Shown piece by piece: positions 11,601-22,200 of a DNA stretch of 64,000 nucleotides (position 1 is its first letter; each line of letters opens with the position of its first letter). A model generated the notes under the pieces. It made no database searches. It saw nothing but the letters and a program-made list of their open reading frames with translations, and was not told the DNA's origin. This stretch comes from Heracleum sosnowskyi (lineage: Eukaryota > Streptophyta > Magnoliopsida > Apiales > Apiaceae), in contig CM061238.1 of the NCBI GenBank assembly GCA_030848705.1, positions 76,408,685 to 76,472,684 on the forward strand. The letters are read 5' to 3'. The position numbers and the translations under genes are program-made.

Positions 11601-13094
11601 GTGATGACCATCAGCTTCAGAGTGGGGCTTCTCCAAGATTAGAGTTGGAGAATCAGGAAAAGATGTATGGATCATGTCCACATCTAAAGATTGAGTTGGT
11701 GAATTGGATGGAGATAAATCAAGATTAATGTTTAGAGAGTGGGACTGTAACCCCAGAGTAATAATAGGGGTTACATCAACCTGAATTTGAGAAACTGGAA
11801 GTGTTGCTTCCAGTGTGTGTGCACCCTGTGAACCCTTGGTCTTTTGCTTCACTCTCCTTTGGTATTGGGAAAATGTAGACTGTGGGCTTGAAGTGTCCCT
11901 TACCCTTTTGGACTGTGCTCTAGGTGGAGAGCTTGTTTCAATAATCACATCCTTTTGGGAGGATGCAATTAGACTTGTGTTTAAATCCATTTTACTCATT
12001 GTGCCTTGTTGGGAAGACACAATGGGGCTAGGCTGGGAAACACTTACCTCACCTTCCTTATTCTTGGGGTTTCTTTGATTTTCACCCCTTCCCTCACCTC
12101 TCACAACTCCAGACTCACTCCCCTTAGGTTGTGTGGTAGTTTTTACAACAGGTGCCTTTTGAGAAGCACCTGAGGTTGGCTTTGAGGATTTCTTTGATTT
12201 TGATTTAGTTGCTGGGGCAGGAGCCTGTTGGGTCACAGCTACAGACTCCATAGCAACAAGGTTGGAGGAGACAATAGAAGTAACAGCTATACTAACAGGG
12301 ATAGTAGTAGTTACCTCAATGATTGGCAGATACACCACTGGAACATCACCATTGTAGTTCAGCCTCAGTATGTCTGTCAATACTCTCTTTTCTTGTACAA
12401 AGCACTCAAACCTGGCATTAGGGTTAGAGATAACTAATGGTGCTGGACTAACATGATTAGCCAGCATCATCAGAAACCTTGCATAATAGATATTTTTCTT
12501 CCTATTTGCCTTATCACCCAACTTAGCACCAATTTCATAAATAAGTTGGGTGCTAAAGTTGTAATATCTATCATTTAGAAGCATGGTTAGGAGAATTAAC
12601 ATAGAGTTAGTTAATGCATCAAAATTACTAATCTTTCCAGAAAAGACCTTAATGAATGCATCAGCTAAATAACTGTATTCCCTAACCAAACCTCTCCTAA
12701 TTATTCTACCCAGATTATCAGTAGGCAAAGAGTAGTTTATAGAATTTAGCATGGTAGTTATTTCAGTGTTAGTAGGCAAAGCATCACAGTTATTATCAGG
12801 AATATGTAAACATGCTTGCAAAACATCAGAATTAACTATGTACTCATTACCTTGGAGAGTGAATTGCAGAGTGCAATTTGTTCCACTATATTCACATGAG
12901 GTCCAAATTTCCTCAAGTATTTCATTGTAGATTGGTGTAGAGTGGAACATGGCATAGCTCAACTTGCAATTCTTCATGAAATCCATCATTTTGAAGAAAA
13001 GTCTGTTCGGGTTTTCCTTTGTAACAAAAGGGATGGAGTTGTTCTTCTCATAGATGAACCCTCCAGCAGACATAAGCTTGACTATGGGTGCCAT
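8646..13094 (-). CDS. A2 third ORF, large protein of unknown function (1482 aa)
   Basis: This sense-oriented ORF lies between RNase H and the 3' LTR, the place of the env-like ORF in some Sireviruses. I see no signal peptide or membrane helix, so an envelope role is not supported. Residues about 1-240 form a globular domain similar to the N-terminus of the B third ORF and resemble the 'putative plant transposon protein' type of domain. About 280-620 is Ser/Thr/Pro/Gln-rich linker, 820-935 a likely coiled coil, 1110-1190 a conserved block, and 1290-1482 a charged globular C-terminus. The start ATG is in an ideal plant context (CAACAATGGC) after a CT-rich leader and a TATA-like box. Five family-A words occur at about 11380-11470. 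Undamaged length in a recent insertion suggests it has been under selection. Function unknown. Confidence 0.85.
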   Translation of the reverse strand: MAPIVKLMSAGGFIYEKNNSIPFVTKENPNRLFFKMMDFMKNCKLSYAMFHSTPIYNEILEEIWTSCEYSGTNCTLQFTLQGNEYIVNSDVLQACLHIPDNNCDALPTNTEITTMLNSINYSLPTDNLGRIIRRGLVREYSYLADAFIKVFSGKISNFDALTNSMLILLTMLLNDRYYNFSTQLIYEIGAKLGDKANRKKNIYYARFLMMLANHVSPAPLVISNPNARFECFVQEKRVLTDILRLNYNGDVPVVYLPIIEVTTTIPVSIAVTSIVSSNLVAMESVAVTQQAPAPATKSKSKKSSKPTSGASQKAPVVKTTTQPKGSESGVVRGEGRGENQRNPKNKEGEVSVSQPSPIVSSQQGTMSKMDLNTSLIASSQKDVIIETSSPPRAQSKRVRDTSSPQSTFSQYQRRVKQKTKGSQGAHTLEATLPVSQIQVDVTPIITLGLQSHSLNINLDLSPSNSPTQSLDVDMIHTSFPDSPTLILEKPHSEADGHHLLSDLLGHQPSFSETARESVDPNLKSITTDSTVISLSQNALLTSSTKQPLSLTSVSPSTVPIPLTVQTTISLIGHSTPFTENQVVSTTSVDDLVVVETLLGLKGSEIERLACIQAKGENESERLAISSSQAKGEIESTTLVGEGEGVRGVSHGEPMMQEKSGEREGTTGAIRVEAAIANELMEVSEGERELTFQEHYQQTLDSISLDPETFTHPVPAYQVMAQQGNVEAERSLNLIHTTASMQRAKDALTNLPPGAVASGDFEFSDDEDSYGDNLQVATTSQTGTSVVPPTPGWLSQGIHGRVTLDAAISRQYNEAYLAHESANARDKKFYKAIMDSLEIQRLQMMQTRIEATEIKDSISNLRDANYRMLDEKLPLLTVSKMTRFFSKEPEVATSLKTLSTRVDKVEATLSQMQKEQEKQTQLLTQLVAAHGLPVISLDANKKGEKSKELNIQITKVLVPAISLPQEPLEMGEFGKKNKDSIDLIQEASMRMKLAEQIKDHWSNIEARFKNITESSKTDQPSTNAMVTVQMEPQFKSSYAIEPLQHGILQDSRNEKGQSSCFKNVDARGMSPISPAKPKGKNIERIFYPAPKPDEFKVLGKLIIESKESNHPSIRNQRAFIYRDSKEICIWVGHPNFAKAKAEESERAAMQALAVAQALEDEETFQEEKAKDGANEAEPARKSVRQPKARAKRNLNFEKEDSLDTAQAPSTTSAHQIPIDLPIGGKLACDPAHPVNFHDQPIMPKEEPIEFDEAYFPKFLFEKDQPMKTKKRAVKAKPVFVRKPQSQKPPTNPEDCMYIADIREESSLHLDLDNLVEVRGIAASQKLPERLVFTYKGGREQIWPLYRILGEDYQTLLTVFRCLKKDFGFTKTAKSEVVSKICQIKASWNKPEALPRMLRVPSTGKKIHLQPYWMMEFKDKDNCRRFFRMEDQLDKASNQTLRFMQSKLGDQDEEEKIFYRRLQVQIEENNSRRGKKTMPQRRPR

Positions 13095-13230
13095 TGTTGA
13101 GTGAGATAAAGCTTCGAACTGAGTTGCTTGTTAGAGAGAGAAAGAGAGAGAAAAGCCTTTGGAATTTTTGAGAGCAGGTAAAAAAAGAATTAAAGAAAAT
13201 AGAATTTCTTAAATACTCCCCCAAAAATTC
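13095..13230 (-). promoter_or_regulatory. Putative internal promoter of A2 third ORF
   Basis: Read on the minus strand there is a TATTTAAG box (13208-13215), a CT-rich stretch of TCTCTCTTTC type (about 13135-13155) and then the ATG at 13094. TATA, pyrimidine patch and an AACAATGG start make an ordinary plant gene promoter layout. A GGGGGAG purine run sits directly upstream of the TATA-like box. The same arrangement is found in A1 and, without the purine run, in B. Inference from sequence only. Confidence 0.5.
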
Positions 13231-13636
13231 TCAGAAAATGAGTCCAATAATAAAAGTAAATTACTGGATTGGCTTAAAAATATAACCGTTACTCTTAAAG
13301 TATTACCATGATTTATACTTACAGGGATGTATGCATAGATCGTGGTAAAAGACGTGTCAGTTTTCAACGGTTCAGATTAAGAGCGCTAAATCAACGAATC
13401 AGAATTGGGCGTTTAAAGTCCCGTCTGTTTCGTTGATACAGCTGTGTTTCGTTGACATAAAAGAGCTATCAACGAAACACCCAGAAAAATACTAAGAATG
13501 TCAACGAAATGGTTTGTTTCGTTGGCATAGTTATTTTGACTTAGACAAAATTTTACTTTTTCCTGAGAAAATTAAATCACAGAAAATCATAGCAAATTTC
13601 TGGCTGCATTATGACTTGCAAATATCTCAAAAATAA
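13231..13636 (-). other. A2 pol-to-third-ORF spacer with family-A words
   Basis: This non-coding spacer has at least five copies of TCAACGAAA-type words in both orientations between about 13390 and 13530. No ORF is supported. The A1 equivalent is 35299-35700. Confidence 0.75.
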
Positions 13637-16600
13637 TTAAGAGAAATTTAGCATACCTAGCTCACTTACTAATCTTGAGAATGTTGATTCATCAAGTGGC
13701 TTGGTAAAGATGTCTGCAAGTTGTTGTTCACTTGGAACAAAATGTAACTCCACAGTACCATTCATAACATGTTCTCTAATGAAATGGTACTTGATGTCAA
13801 TGTGCTTGGTTCTTGAATGCTGCACTGGATTCTCAGTAATGGCAATGGCACTAGTGTTGTCACAGAAAATAGGAATTTTCTCAACTCTTAATCCATAATC
13901 AAGTAATTGATTTTTCATCCATAAAATCTGTGCACAACAACTTCCAGCTGCAATATACTCAGCCTCAGCTGTGGAGGTGGAAACTGAGTTTTGTTTCTTG
14001 CTGAACCATGACACAAGCTTGTTTCCTAAGAATTGACAGGTGCCTGTTGTGCTTTTCCTGTCAATTTTACATCCTGCATAATCTGCATCTGAATAACCAA
14101 TTAGTTCAAAACCAGATTCTCTAGGATACCAAATGCCAAGGTTTGGTGTTCCCTTGAGATATCTGAAAATCCTTTTAATAGCAACTAAATGGGATTCCCT
14201 AGGATCAGCCTGAAATCTAGCACATAGACATGTAGCAAACATAATATCAGGTCTACTAGCTGTTAAATACAAAAGTGAGCCTACCATGCCTCTGTAACTT
14301 GAAATGTCCACAGATTTTTCCTTAGTATTCAATTCAAGTTTGGTGGCAGTGGGCATGGGAGTTTTGGCAGGAGAGCATTCCATTAAGTTAAATTTCTTTA
14401 ATAAATCATGAATATATTTTGTTTGACTAATGAAAATGCCTTCATTAACTTGCTTCACTTGAAGACCAAGAAAGTAAGTTAATTCTCCCATCATGCTCAT
14501 TTCATATTTACTTTGCATAAGCTTGGCAAACTTTTGACAAAGTTTCACATCTGTAGACCCAAAGATTATGTCATCTACATAAATTTGAACAAGTATAGTA
14601 GAGCCATTCACAATCCTGTGAAAAAGAGTTTTATCTACAGTACCTCTAGTGAAGTGATTCTCAAGAAGAAACTGTGAGAGTGTGTCATACCAGGCTCTAG
14701 GTGCTTGTTTCAAACCATAGAGTGCTTTGAGGAGGAAGTATACATATTCTGGAAAATCATCATCTTCAAAACCAGGAGGTTGACTTACATAGACCTCCTC
14801 TTCCAATTCCCCATTCAGAAAAGCACTTTTCACATCCATTTGATAGACTTTGAAATTGGCATGGGCTGCATAGGCTAGGAAAATCCTTATTGCTTCTAGT
14901 CTTGCAACAGGAGCAAATGTTTCATCAAAATCAATTCCTTATTCCTGTGAGTAGCCTTTTGCAACTAGTCTTGCTTTGTTCCTTGTGACTATGCCATTTT
15001 CATCCATCTTGTTTCTGAACACCCATTTTGTGCCTATTACACTCCTGTCCTTAGGCTTGGGCACCAGCTTCCAAACATTGTTCCTTTCAAATTGGTTTAG
15101 CTCTTCTTGCATAGCCAAAACCCAATCTGGATCTAGAAGTGCATCCTCAACTTTCTTTGGCTCATCTTGAGACAGAAAGCTGCTATATAGACATTCTTCT
15201 TGAGTTGCTCTTCTAGTTTGGACTTTTGAAGAAACATCACCTATAATAAGTTCAAAGGGATGATCTTTAGTCCATTTTCTTGAGGGAGGGAGATTTGCTC
15301 TAGACGAGGTAGCTTCATGATCATGATTGCCTTGATTGGATATTTGTCCTTGAGAAACTCCCCCTGAGTTTGTTGTCCCTAAATGATCACTTCTTGAGAC
15401 ATTTCTATGACCTTCAACGGTATGACTGTTTTGGCTGTCAACGAAACGCTCATTTTGACTGTCAACGAAACCACCATCTTGACTGTCAACGAAATGACCA
15501 TTTGGTCTACTAGCAGCTATTCTTTTCAATCTTAATGCAGCAATTTCATCTTCACTGCTGCTCTCATCTGTGCTAGATACAACAACTTTAGGCTGTTTCT
15601 CAGTAGTCTTAACATGATTCATTCGATCTCCTTCCTCATTCTCAAAAGAGAGACTTTCATGGAAACCTTCATCACAGAGACCTTGAATTTTGAGATCATC
15701 AAAAACAACATGTACAGATTCCATAACAATGTTGGTTCTGAGATTATAGACTCTGTAAGCTTTCCCTGCTGCATATCCCACAAATATTGCTTCATCTGCC
15801 TTTGCTTCAAATTTCACCAAATGCTCAGCTTGATTTCTCCGAACAAAGCACTTGCATCCAAAGACATGAAGAAAATCCAATAGTGGCTTCTTTCTTTTGA
15901 GTAGTTGATAAGGAGTCATTCCTTTGGCCTGATTAATCAAAGAAATATTCTGAGTCAAGCAAGCTGTGTTAACTGCCTCAGCCCAAAAATAAGTTGGTAA
16001 CTTTGATTCATCTAGCATTGTCCTGGCAGCTTCAATAAGTGTTCTGTTTTTCCTTTCAACTACACCATTTTGCTGTGGTGTCCTTTCTGCTGAAAACTCA
16101 TGCATAATACCATTTTCTTCACAGAACATCTTCATGCTTGAATTCTTGAATTCTGTCCCATTGTCACTCCTGATCCTTCTTACTTTCAAGTCAGGATGAT
16201 TGTTTACCATCTTGATGTGATTGATAATGATTTCTCTTGCCTCATCTTTAGAATGTAAAAAGAAGGTCCAAGTAAATCTAGAAAAATCATCAACAATCAC
16301 AAGACAATATTTCTTCTTTGAAATAGACATGACATTTACAGGGCCAAACAGATCCATATGAAGTAACTCAAGCTGATGGACAATTGATGACTCTGTCTTG
16401 CTTTTGAATGATGCCTTCTTTTGTTTCCCTTTTTGACAGGCATCACACAAACCATCCTTGGAAAACTCCACCTGTGGAATTCCTCTAGCAAGATCCTTCC
16501 TTACCAAATCATTCATAACCTTGAAATTCAGATGAGATAATTTCTTGTGCCATAGCCAACTTTCATCCTTGCTTGCTTTGCTGAAAAGACAAGTGATGGT

Positions 16601-17008
16601 GTCTGGACTTGTGCTACTAAAGTCAGCAATGTACACATTCCCTCTTCTGAATCCAGTCATTACCACATTGTTGTTTCCTCCTTTAGAAACAACACAGGCT
16701 TCTTTTGAAAAAGTAACTAAAAATCCTTTATCACAAAGTTGACTGATACTAAGCAAATTGTGCTTAAGACCATCCACCAATGCAACCTCATCTATGATGA
16801 CATTCTCTTTTGAAATCAAGCCATATCCCTTTGTGTAGCCTTTGCTGTCATCTCCAAAAGCAATACAAGGGCCAGCTCTTTCCTGAAACTCTGTGAGCAG
16901 GGTAGAATTACCAGTCATGTGTCTTGAACAACCACTATCCAAGTACCAAAGATTTCTTTTGTCTCCCTGCACACAATGAAACCAAATCAAGTTGATTTTG
17001 GTACCCAA
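13637..17008 (-). pseudogene. pol: A2 Pol (protease, integrase, RT, RNase H) with one stop
   Basis: Order on the minus strand: protease LDSGCSRHMTG, integrase zinc region, integrase core (DLFGP, RSDNGTEF, QQNGVVERKN), a linker with four tandem VDSQ-type repeats, reverse transcriptase (KARLVAKGYSQE, MDVKSAFLNGELEEEVY, YVDDIIFGS), then RNase H (DADYAGC, AEAEYIAAG, CDNTSAI, TKHIDIKYH). Only one defect is visible: TAA at 14939-14941 inside the RT, where A1 has GAA. Otherwise the frame is open to the stop at 13637. The linker repeats are encoded by family-A DNA words at about 15415-15495. Its 22-nt overlap with Gag (16987-17008) equals that of A1. Confidence 0.92.
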
Positions 17009-18511
17009 GTTTCCTTGGGTCCTGTTTTGTTAGCCTTTGCTTTTCCTTTTATATCATTTTTCACCTTGGGCTCAGATTGATTTAAATCAACTTTTACTCT
17101 TGGTGTTGATTTCTGATTGTTGCTCACATTTTCATTTACAACATGCATATTTGAAGGAACACACATATTATTCATATTCCATGGCATTTGTGGCATACTA
17201 AACATATTCATGTATGGATTAGGCACAAATGGCATGCTGGCATATGGATTTTGAAATTGTGCATATGGAGCAAACATGTTAGGCATAACAGGCATTGTAG
17301 GCATAGAACTATTCATTGCAGGCTCGGGAATTTTCATTTTAACAGTCTTCTTAACAGATTTGCAGTTAGTAGATAAATGACTAACACTTCCATAATTGAC
17401 ACAAGTCTTTCTAGGAGCATATTTATCAGGTGTGTAATTGTTGTGTTTGTTAATTCCTACTTTGCCATTCCTGTTATTCCTTTTATTTCCCTTAGCCTCA
17501 ATTTGAACATTCTCTATCTTATCTTTCAATTGCTTGTTGGACAAGTGACCTACATTAGCTCTCTCAACAGGCTTCTCAACTTTCTTTGATTTACTAGACT
17601 CACCTTGAACAAAGTTCTTGGTGACAGGACCATACTTATTATTAAGTCTAGTGAGTTCATCTTTTCTTTTCTCTGTCAACGAAACACCCTGATCGGTTGA
17701 TGGTTCATGTGTCAACGGAACATCGCATTCCGTTGACATATCAACCTTCAACAAATGATCATTGTTGTTTGTTGACTCTGTTTCTGAATCTAAGGCTTCA
17801 CAAGCATACCCTAGTTTCTCTTTGTTCTTTTTCCATGATTGTTCACAGAAAGATTCCATACCTTGAACATTAATGATGTTGGTAGCAACATTCCTGGCAT
17901 CTTTCCATTTAGCAATCACACTCTGTTCTATTTCTAGTTGTGTCTTAAGAATTTCTTCCCTTTGTAACACGTTCTCAAGTTCCTTCTTAGCATCCCTACT
18001 AACACATCTCATTTTCTCAAATTCAATGAGCTGTGCTTCTAACATTGCATTCCTATCACTTAAGAGCAAATTAGTCTCTTTAATTCTTGAATTCTCTTTG
18101 GTAAGTGATTTAAGAGTAACACGCAAATTATATAATACAGTAGACATTTCATTTACTGCACTATCGCATTCCTCTTTAGAAAGCTCAGAAAGATTAGTAA
18201 TTGTTACCTGGTTGCTTGAGGAGCTTGCTTCCTGCTCATGATTGTTAGCCATAAGAGCCAAGTTGACATATTCAACATCATCATCAGAATCTTCACCATT
18301 ACCAGCCCAATCATACTCCTGAGTCATGAAAGCCTTTTCCTTTTGCTTGAGAAGTTCAAAGTATTTCTTTTTATAATCAACAGGCTCAAATTTCCTGTTG
18401 CTCTTCTCAATCTTGGGTTTTCTGCAGTCTCCAGCAAAGTGACCAAGCATTCCACAATTGAAACATTTAGATTTAGACTTTTCAATCCAGTTACTTTTGT
18501 TAGGTTGAAAG
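16987..18511 (-). pseudogene. gag: A2 Gag, 3' part (split by B)
   Basis: This is the C-terminal two thirds of Gag, containing the first zinc knuckle region (interrupted close to it), the acidic middle part, the second knuckle (its second Cys is Tyr here: CVNYGSVSHLSTNC) and the Met/Pro/Asn-rich tail. Family-A words occur at about 17675-17740. The 5' part is at 31378-32329. The pieces together minus one TSD copy make 2472 nt, exactly the A1 gag length, so gag was open when B arrived. The knuckle Cys-to-Tyr change would probably weaken zinc binding. Confidence 0.88.
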
Positions 18512-19057
18512 TGTTAGGTCGAATACACAATATAATCAAGTATGTATGAGAATAACAATAATTAAGAACACTGTTTATGAATCAATAAACTGTATTTATA
18601 TTAACAGCTTCTCTCTTTATGATGTTAATGAATCACAAAGAGCTTCTAGGTTACAAGAATAATATATCAATAATCGCGTCCCTTCTAGGGATAACCTATC
18701 TGTGTTTATATAGTACACAGCTACATACAATCCTTATCTAATTGATATTCCTACAAGTTAGCTATACAAAACTTATCAATTAAGGATTGCTTCTTATCTT
18801 CCATTCTGTTTCCTTAGCTGTATCAATATATTCTGCTTCTTTCCATCTTCAGAATATATTGCTTCTAGAATCTTCAATTCAGCACCGACAGCTAACTCAA
18901 CTATCACCTTGTCAGACTTTAAATAAACTCTGACCGGCTTCCTTTAAACTCTTCACCCTGTCAGAGTTTAATTAAACTCTGACCAGCTTCTGATAAACTC
19001 TTGTCAGTACCTGTTGCTTAAACACTGATAAACAAACATTAGCAATTATATCTAACA
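18512..19057 (-). repeat. B 3' LTR
   Basis: This 546-bp LTR at the left end of B is identical to the right copy except for one base. Several copies of GTCAGAGTTTA and its reverse complement lie at about 18905-19010, close to the end that adjoins the body of B. Confidence 0.96.
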
Positions 19058-19072
19058 ATCTCCCCCAACTTG
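19058..19072 (-). other. B polypurine tract
   Basis: Minus-strand CAAGTTGGGGGAGAT abuts the 3' LTR of B. The core GGGGGAG is at 19060-19066. Confidence 0.88.
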
Positions 19073-19220
19073 TTCATAATAAAATGTACAAGTTAAACAT
19101 ATAATTGATGATGTCAAAACCATTTAACAAATGCAGTGTTTAACATATAACAGAGTTTAATTTAAAACAGAGTTTAAATTTGACTTAGAATAGAAAATAT
19201 TAAAAACTTACAGTCAGACT

Positions 19221-22200
19221 TTACTTGACTTCTTCAATATCAGGTACAGTCCTGAGATAATCAATCAGCAGTCTTCTCTCAGCATTCTCAAGTTCAGCTA
19301 TCATAATCTCTTTCAGCTCCTTATACTCTGGATCTCCTTCACCAGTTTGATATATGGCAGCCCTCAGAGAATAGATAATGTTCTTCTTCATATCATTCCC
19401 TAGCCGAATGTACTGAGCTTTATTTGACTCTAAGTTGAATTCTAAGACTTTTAATCCCAGTGCAGTTTTAAATCTAGCACTGTTTCTCTTCATCTCCACC
19501 AACTTTCCAGCATGATCTCTATACTTTGGAATATAAGTATTTGAGACTTCTCCTCCTCCAAGCATCACTTTTGATCTCAGCATCTTTTCTCTTAAGATTT
19601 GAGCAACATTATGGGTGTGTCTGTTCTTAACTTTCAACAGATAAAGTACATATTCAAGTTCTTCCCATGATTTGAGATTTACATCAGATTCTCCAACTCT
19701 ATAAACACTTCCATCACTCATGAAGTATAACAGAAACTGCTTCTTCAAGACTCTGTGAAAAATCAACTGAACAGATTCTAACTTATCAAGATTTTCTTGT
19801 GTATCCCTAATACCAGATCCTGCCAGTGAAATATTGTCTTGAGATCTGTTATTTATTCTCTTTTCCCTATGTGAACCTAAACCAGACTTATCATAAGATT
19901 CTTTTCCAAGTACAGTCCTGGTTTGAGAAAAATCCACAGGTTGAAGTGTCAGAGTTTCAGAGAGTACAGGTCTTAAGAAACCTTTGAGTTGAGGAGGTAG
20001 CTGAATTTGCACAGCTTGAGCCTTGTCAGAGGCTGGCTTAACTTCAATAGTATCATCAACTTGAGCAGCGTCAGAGGTTGATTTTGCTAATCTTGTTTCA
20101 ACTTGAGCAATGTCAGAGGTTGAAAAAATCTTCTTAGGTAACTGTTCTTCTTCTACCAGTTTACCTTTTCCTTTGTCAGCATTTTTAATCACAGGCCTCC
20201 TTGAGTACTGTAAACTCTGATCAGAGTTTACATTCTCTTTTATAACAATTCCTTTTTCTTTCTTTCTAGGAGCCTTGATTTCCTTCTTTTTGTAGATTCC
20301 AGCTTTAAGATTTTTCTTGTGTTCTTCAGCAAGCATCTGTTCTTCAGCTTGGATATCTTCAATTGTAACATCTTTTCCATGCTCTTTAATAAAGATCCTA
20401 GCAGCAATCTCTTCATCAGTAGATGGGTTAGTTGGAACAACTAAACTTTTGTTGAGGTTTGAAGTAGATTGACCACCAGAGTTTATTACACTTCTGTGCT
20501 TTTGAGCAGAAATCCTTCTTTCATTTCCTCTGCTTCCCCCATCAGTAGAATCATCCTTCCGTCTCAGAGGTTGAGTATCTTTGCATTTGTCTTTAGGTAT
20601 ACTCTCCCCCTTTTTGACATCATCAGAAAGTAGTACTGATGTCAGCAATTCAAGCGCAGTAGAAATGGAAGTCAGTTGAGCAGACATAGCATTCTGATTG
20701 TCCTCAACTGTCCCAAGCCTCTTCTTGATTTCTTCAGAATCCCTGGCTTGCTGCTTGAACATGGCATAGTAAGAAGTTCTGTCAGCCTTTAAAGTAAGAT
20801 CCCTCAGACTTACTTCATTCCTCAGTTTTGTAAGCATTTGTTGATTCTCATCAAATCTATTATTGAGAGATTTGACTTGAATAACAGTTGCCTGTAAGCT
20901 CGTAAGGATATCAGGATTTGTAATCTTCTTGACAGAATCAGATAAAAAATCTGCAGCCCTTTGTGCTGGAAAGACACAATCTGCATTAGCCCATGCATTG
21001 TAGTACATATTCTGAAAATGCTCAGAAGCAGCTCTTTGAACTTCCCTCTCTTCAGTAGAATTTGCTTGAAGATCAGAAATTTCCACTTGAATATCAGAGT
21101 TTGAATGAGAAGGACTAGCTTCAGCATTGTCATCCTCTCTGTGAATATCTTCAAGCACATTTTCAGCAGTGATTTCATCACGTAACGGGGCAGTGGCATC
21201 AGGTACTTGATCTGCTACAGTTTGAGGAACATCAGAGTTTGCTGGAGCAGTAACCTCTGCTTCTCTCTGAACAATCTCAACAACTGATTGTTGCAAAGCT
21301 TCAAGGAAAACAATATCCTCATGATCATTATCTGTCGCATCAGCTTGTACAGCAACAGCTTCTGGAACTGAATCAACTCTAATATGATCAACTTCCTCAC
21401 CTTTCTCAAAATCAATAGAAATGATTTCTGTATGAGAAGCAATAGGTTCTACTAACTCAGTAGATGCTTGATCAGCTTCCAGTACAGTATCTTCATGATC
21501 AAGAATCCTGCTGTCAGAGTATGCAGCAGCTTCCTCCACTACATCATCAGCTTTTGATGTAGGAGCTTCTGTTTCAAAATCCATCAGAAGAGTTTCAGGA
21601 TTTGCAGCATCCTCAGCAGTTAGAACAGTCTCCTCAACAACAACTGCAGGAGTACTTGAAGGAACAGTTGTAATCACAATCTCCTCATTCTCTGATGTAG
21701 GAGCTTCAGTGTCCTCAGGTTCTTTGTCCAGATTGGCAATGATATCACCAAAAAGTTGATCAGCAACTAGCCGTCTCTTTCTCTGATGAAGAGTTTCTTC
21801 ATCAGCTTCAGTTTCTGAGTCTGCACTAGAAGCAGCAGCAACAGACTTTGCCCTGTGGGCTCGCCTTTTCTTCATTCTTTGTCTCTGAGGCACATCATCA
21901 ACATTTGATACCTCAGCTTCAGTGGGTTGCAAACCAGACTTAACTGCTCGAACTTTAGATCTCTTTGACCTCTGTGGTTGAGACTCAGAAGGTCCAGCTT
22001 CAGCAGTTGAGACTTGTTGTTGCTGTAAAGTGTCAAGAAATTGTTGCACTGATGCAGGCAACAGTAAAGGACCAACTTCTCCTTTCTTGTTGTCCTTGTT
22101 GATAAGGTCAGAGAATATACGTTTGTGCAGTTTAAACGAAAGTATAACATCATCCTCTACTATCTCAACATTTGGACAGCAAAAATTGAATATCAATTGA

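Noticed and set aside
8646..13094. Envelope protein
   Set aside because: The position fits, but no signal peptide, membrane helix or glycoprotein-like features are visible.
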